A program made the position numbers and the translations under genes. A stretch of DNA of 5,008 nt from Bacillota bacterium (GTDB lineage Bacteria; Bacillota_I; Bacilli_A; RFN20; CAG-826). The notes below the pieces were generated by a model. The model searched no databases, was not told the DNA's origin, and saw nothing but the letters and a program-made list of their open reading frames with translations. Location: contig JAEZUH010000012.1 in the NCBI GenBank assembly GCA_023443485.1, positions 1 to 5,008 of the forward strand, written 5' to 3'. Shown here in pieces: positions 3,765 to 5,008 of the stretch (position 1 is its first letter; every line of letters begins with the position of its first letter).

Positions 3765-5008
3765 ATGAAAAGAGTATTCGAATTAGAATTCGAAGGAAAG
3801 AAGTTTGTCGTCGAAGCTGGCGAATTAGCCAAGCAAGCTGACGGCGCTGTTCTCGTGAGATTAAATGAGACGGCTGTACTTTCCACTGCCTGTTGTTCCG
3901 ACTCCCCAAAAGAGGGAGATTTCTTCCCGCTTACTGTTGGCTATGAAGAAAAGCAATACGCTGTCGGAAAAATTCCTGGATCGTTTTTAAGAAGAGAAGG
4001 CCGTGCTGGCGAACATGCCACTTTGACCGCTCGCTTAATCGATCGTCCTATCCGCCCGATGTTTTCGGAAGGATTCCGCAATGAAGTGCAAATTGTTAAT
4101 ACCGTAATGTCTGTCGATCAAGACTGCACTCCTGAGATGACAGCTATGCTAGGTTCTTCCCTAGCGCTTGGTATTTCTGATATTCCTTTTGATGGCCCAA
4201 TCGCTGGTGTCTATGTCGGCCGAGTTGATGGCAAATTAATCATCAACCCAACCGTTGCCGAAAGAGAAAAGAGTGATATCAATATTGCTGTAGCTGGTAC
4301 AAAAGAAGCCATCAATATGGTGGAAGCTGGCGCCGACCAAGTCAACGAAGATGAAATGTTAGAAGCTTTGATGTTTGGACACGCCGCTGTCAAACGTCTA
4401 TGTGAGTGGCAAGAAGAAATCATTCGTGAAATCGGCGTTGCCAAACGTGAAATTGAACTATATCAATGCGATCCACAAATTATGGCCGATGTCACCGCAA
4501 GAGCCAAAGATCGCTTAGTAAAAGCTATTTCCATTTTTGATAAATTAGAGCGTCAAGATGCTATCGCTGCTATCGAGGATGAAATTCTCGAGGATTATGA
4601 CTCTCGTTCTTATCCTGATGAGAAGACTCACCAAAAAGTTTACGGCATGGTCAACGAGACTCTTGAAGGTCTAGTTGCTCAAGAAGTCCGTCGATTAATT
4701 ACTGAAGAAAAGATTCGCCCTGATGGAAGAAAACTCGATGAAATTCGTCCTTTAGAGGCTCAAGTAGATTTACTTCCACGTGCTCATGGCTCTGCCATGT
4801 TCACTCGTGGACAGACTCAAGTTCTCTCCATTACAACCTTAGGTGCTAAGTCCGATGAACAAATCATTGATAACTTAACCGAAGAGGAAACCCGTCACTG
4901 GATGCATCATTACAATTTCCCACCTTTCAGTGTTGGCGAAGTTGGCAGAATGGGCAGCCCAGGTCGCCGTGAAATCGGCCATGGTGCTCTCGGCGAAAGA
5001 GCTTTGAG
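3765..5008 (+). CDS. pnp: Polyribonucleotide nucleotidyltransferase (PNPase), 5' part; runs off the window end
   Basis: PNPase degrades RNA 3' to 5' by phosphorolysis, releasing nucleoside diphosphates, and can run in reverse to add tails; it works as a trimer, often in the RNA degradosome. The frame is open from ATG 3765 to the last base: 414 complete codons of the usual 700 or so. The first RNase PH-like core (about 1-145) has KQADGAVLVRLNETAVLSTA (23-42) and IPGSFLRREGRAGEHATLTA (70-89), then RLIDRPIRPMF (90-100). An all-helical linker with many charged residues spans about 240-310. The second core opens with RPDGRKLDEIRPL (318-330), FTRGQTQVL (346-354) and HHYNFPPFSVGE (381-392), then SPGRREIGHGALGERAL. 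The catalytic aspartates of the second core and the KH and S1 domains lie beyond the window. Codon use favours C-ending codons (GCC, GTC, ATC) more than in truB and ribF, in keeping with high expression. It has its own promoter with two dyads. Confidence 0.98.
   Translation, partial: MKRVFELEFEGKKFVVEAGELAKQADGAVLVRLNETAVLSTACCSDSPKEGDFFPLTVGYEEKQYAVGKIPGSFLRREGRAGEHATLTARLIDRPIRPMFSEGFRNEVQIVNTVMSVDQDCTPEMTAMLGSSLALGISDIPFDGPIAGVYVGRVDGKLIINPTVAEREKSDINIAVAGTKEAINMVEAGADQVNEDEMLEALMFGHAAVKRLCEWQEEIIREIGVAKREIELYQCDPQIMADVTARAKDRLVKAISIFDKLERQDAIAAIEDEILEDYDSRSYPDEKTHQKVYGMVNETLEGLVAQEVRRLITEEKIRPDGRKLDEIRPLEAQVDLLPRAHGSAMFTRGQTQVLSITTLGAKSDEQIIDNLTEEETRHWMHHYNFPPFSVGEVGRMGSPGRREIGHGALGERAL

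Noticed and set aside
3727..3909. Minus-strand open frame of 60 codons over the pnp start
   Set aside because: It covers the pnp ribosome site and N-terminal codons and looks random and arginine-rich; treated as a shadow.
4211..4444. Minus-strand open frame of 77 codons
   Set aside because: Antisense shadow of pnp.

Overview
The window is a stretch of low-GC bacterial chromosome that looks like a housekeeping translation and RNA-metabolism locus from a Bacillota (Firmicutes) or Mollicutes-like organism. The evidence is the AT-rich composition, the AGGAGG-type ribosome site of rpsO, and the gene order rbfA - truB - ribF - rpsO - pnp, which is the tail of the classic nusA-infB-rbfA-truB-ribF-rpsO-pnp cluster. 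All five stop codons seen are TAA and every tryptophan is TGG, so nothing points to a UGA=Trp code. The TruB N-terminus (DKSKDWTSRDV) reminds me of Erysipelotrichia-type proteins, but that placement is only a hunch.

Layout: bases 1-266 hold the 3' part of rbfA (ribosome maturation). Immediately downstream, on the opposite strand, lies a 395-residue protein (286-1473) that joins a TtcA-like PP-loop tRNA-thiolation domain to a C-terminal ElaA-like GNAT acetyltransferase domain. rbfA and this gene converge on one short hairpin with U-runs on both sides, a likely shared bidirectional terminator. A 39-bp AT-rich divergent spacer follows, then truB (1513-2367), ribF (2373-3272, 5 bp after truB), rpsO (true start 3376, 89 residues) and pnp (3765 to the window end, 414 codons visible of about 700).

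Regulatory DNA is concentrated around the last two genes. The 103-bp ribF-rpsO gap has a candidate promoter and a 9-bp inverted repeat. The right arm of that repeat can alternatively pair with the rpsO Shine-Dalgarno region, so two mutually exclusive helices are possible. The 119-bp rpsO-pnp gap has a strong intrinsic terminator, then a good sigma-A-type promoter whose -35 and -10 boxes each lie in a separate inverted repeat.

The plus-strand genes serve ribosome assembly (RbfA, S15), tRNA modification (TruB, Psi55), flavin cofactor supply (RibF) and RNA decay (PNPase). The inserted minus-strand gene probably also acts on tRNA. It is the main accessory element and the most unusual item here. 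I found no mobile element, CRISPR array, rRNA, tRNA or evident novel defence system.
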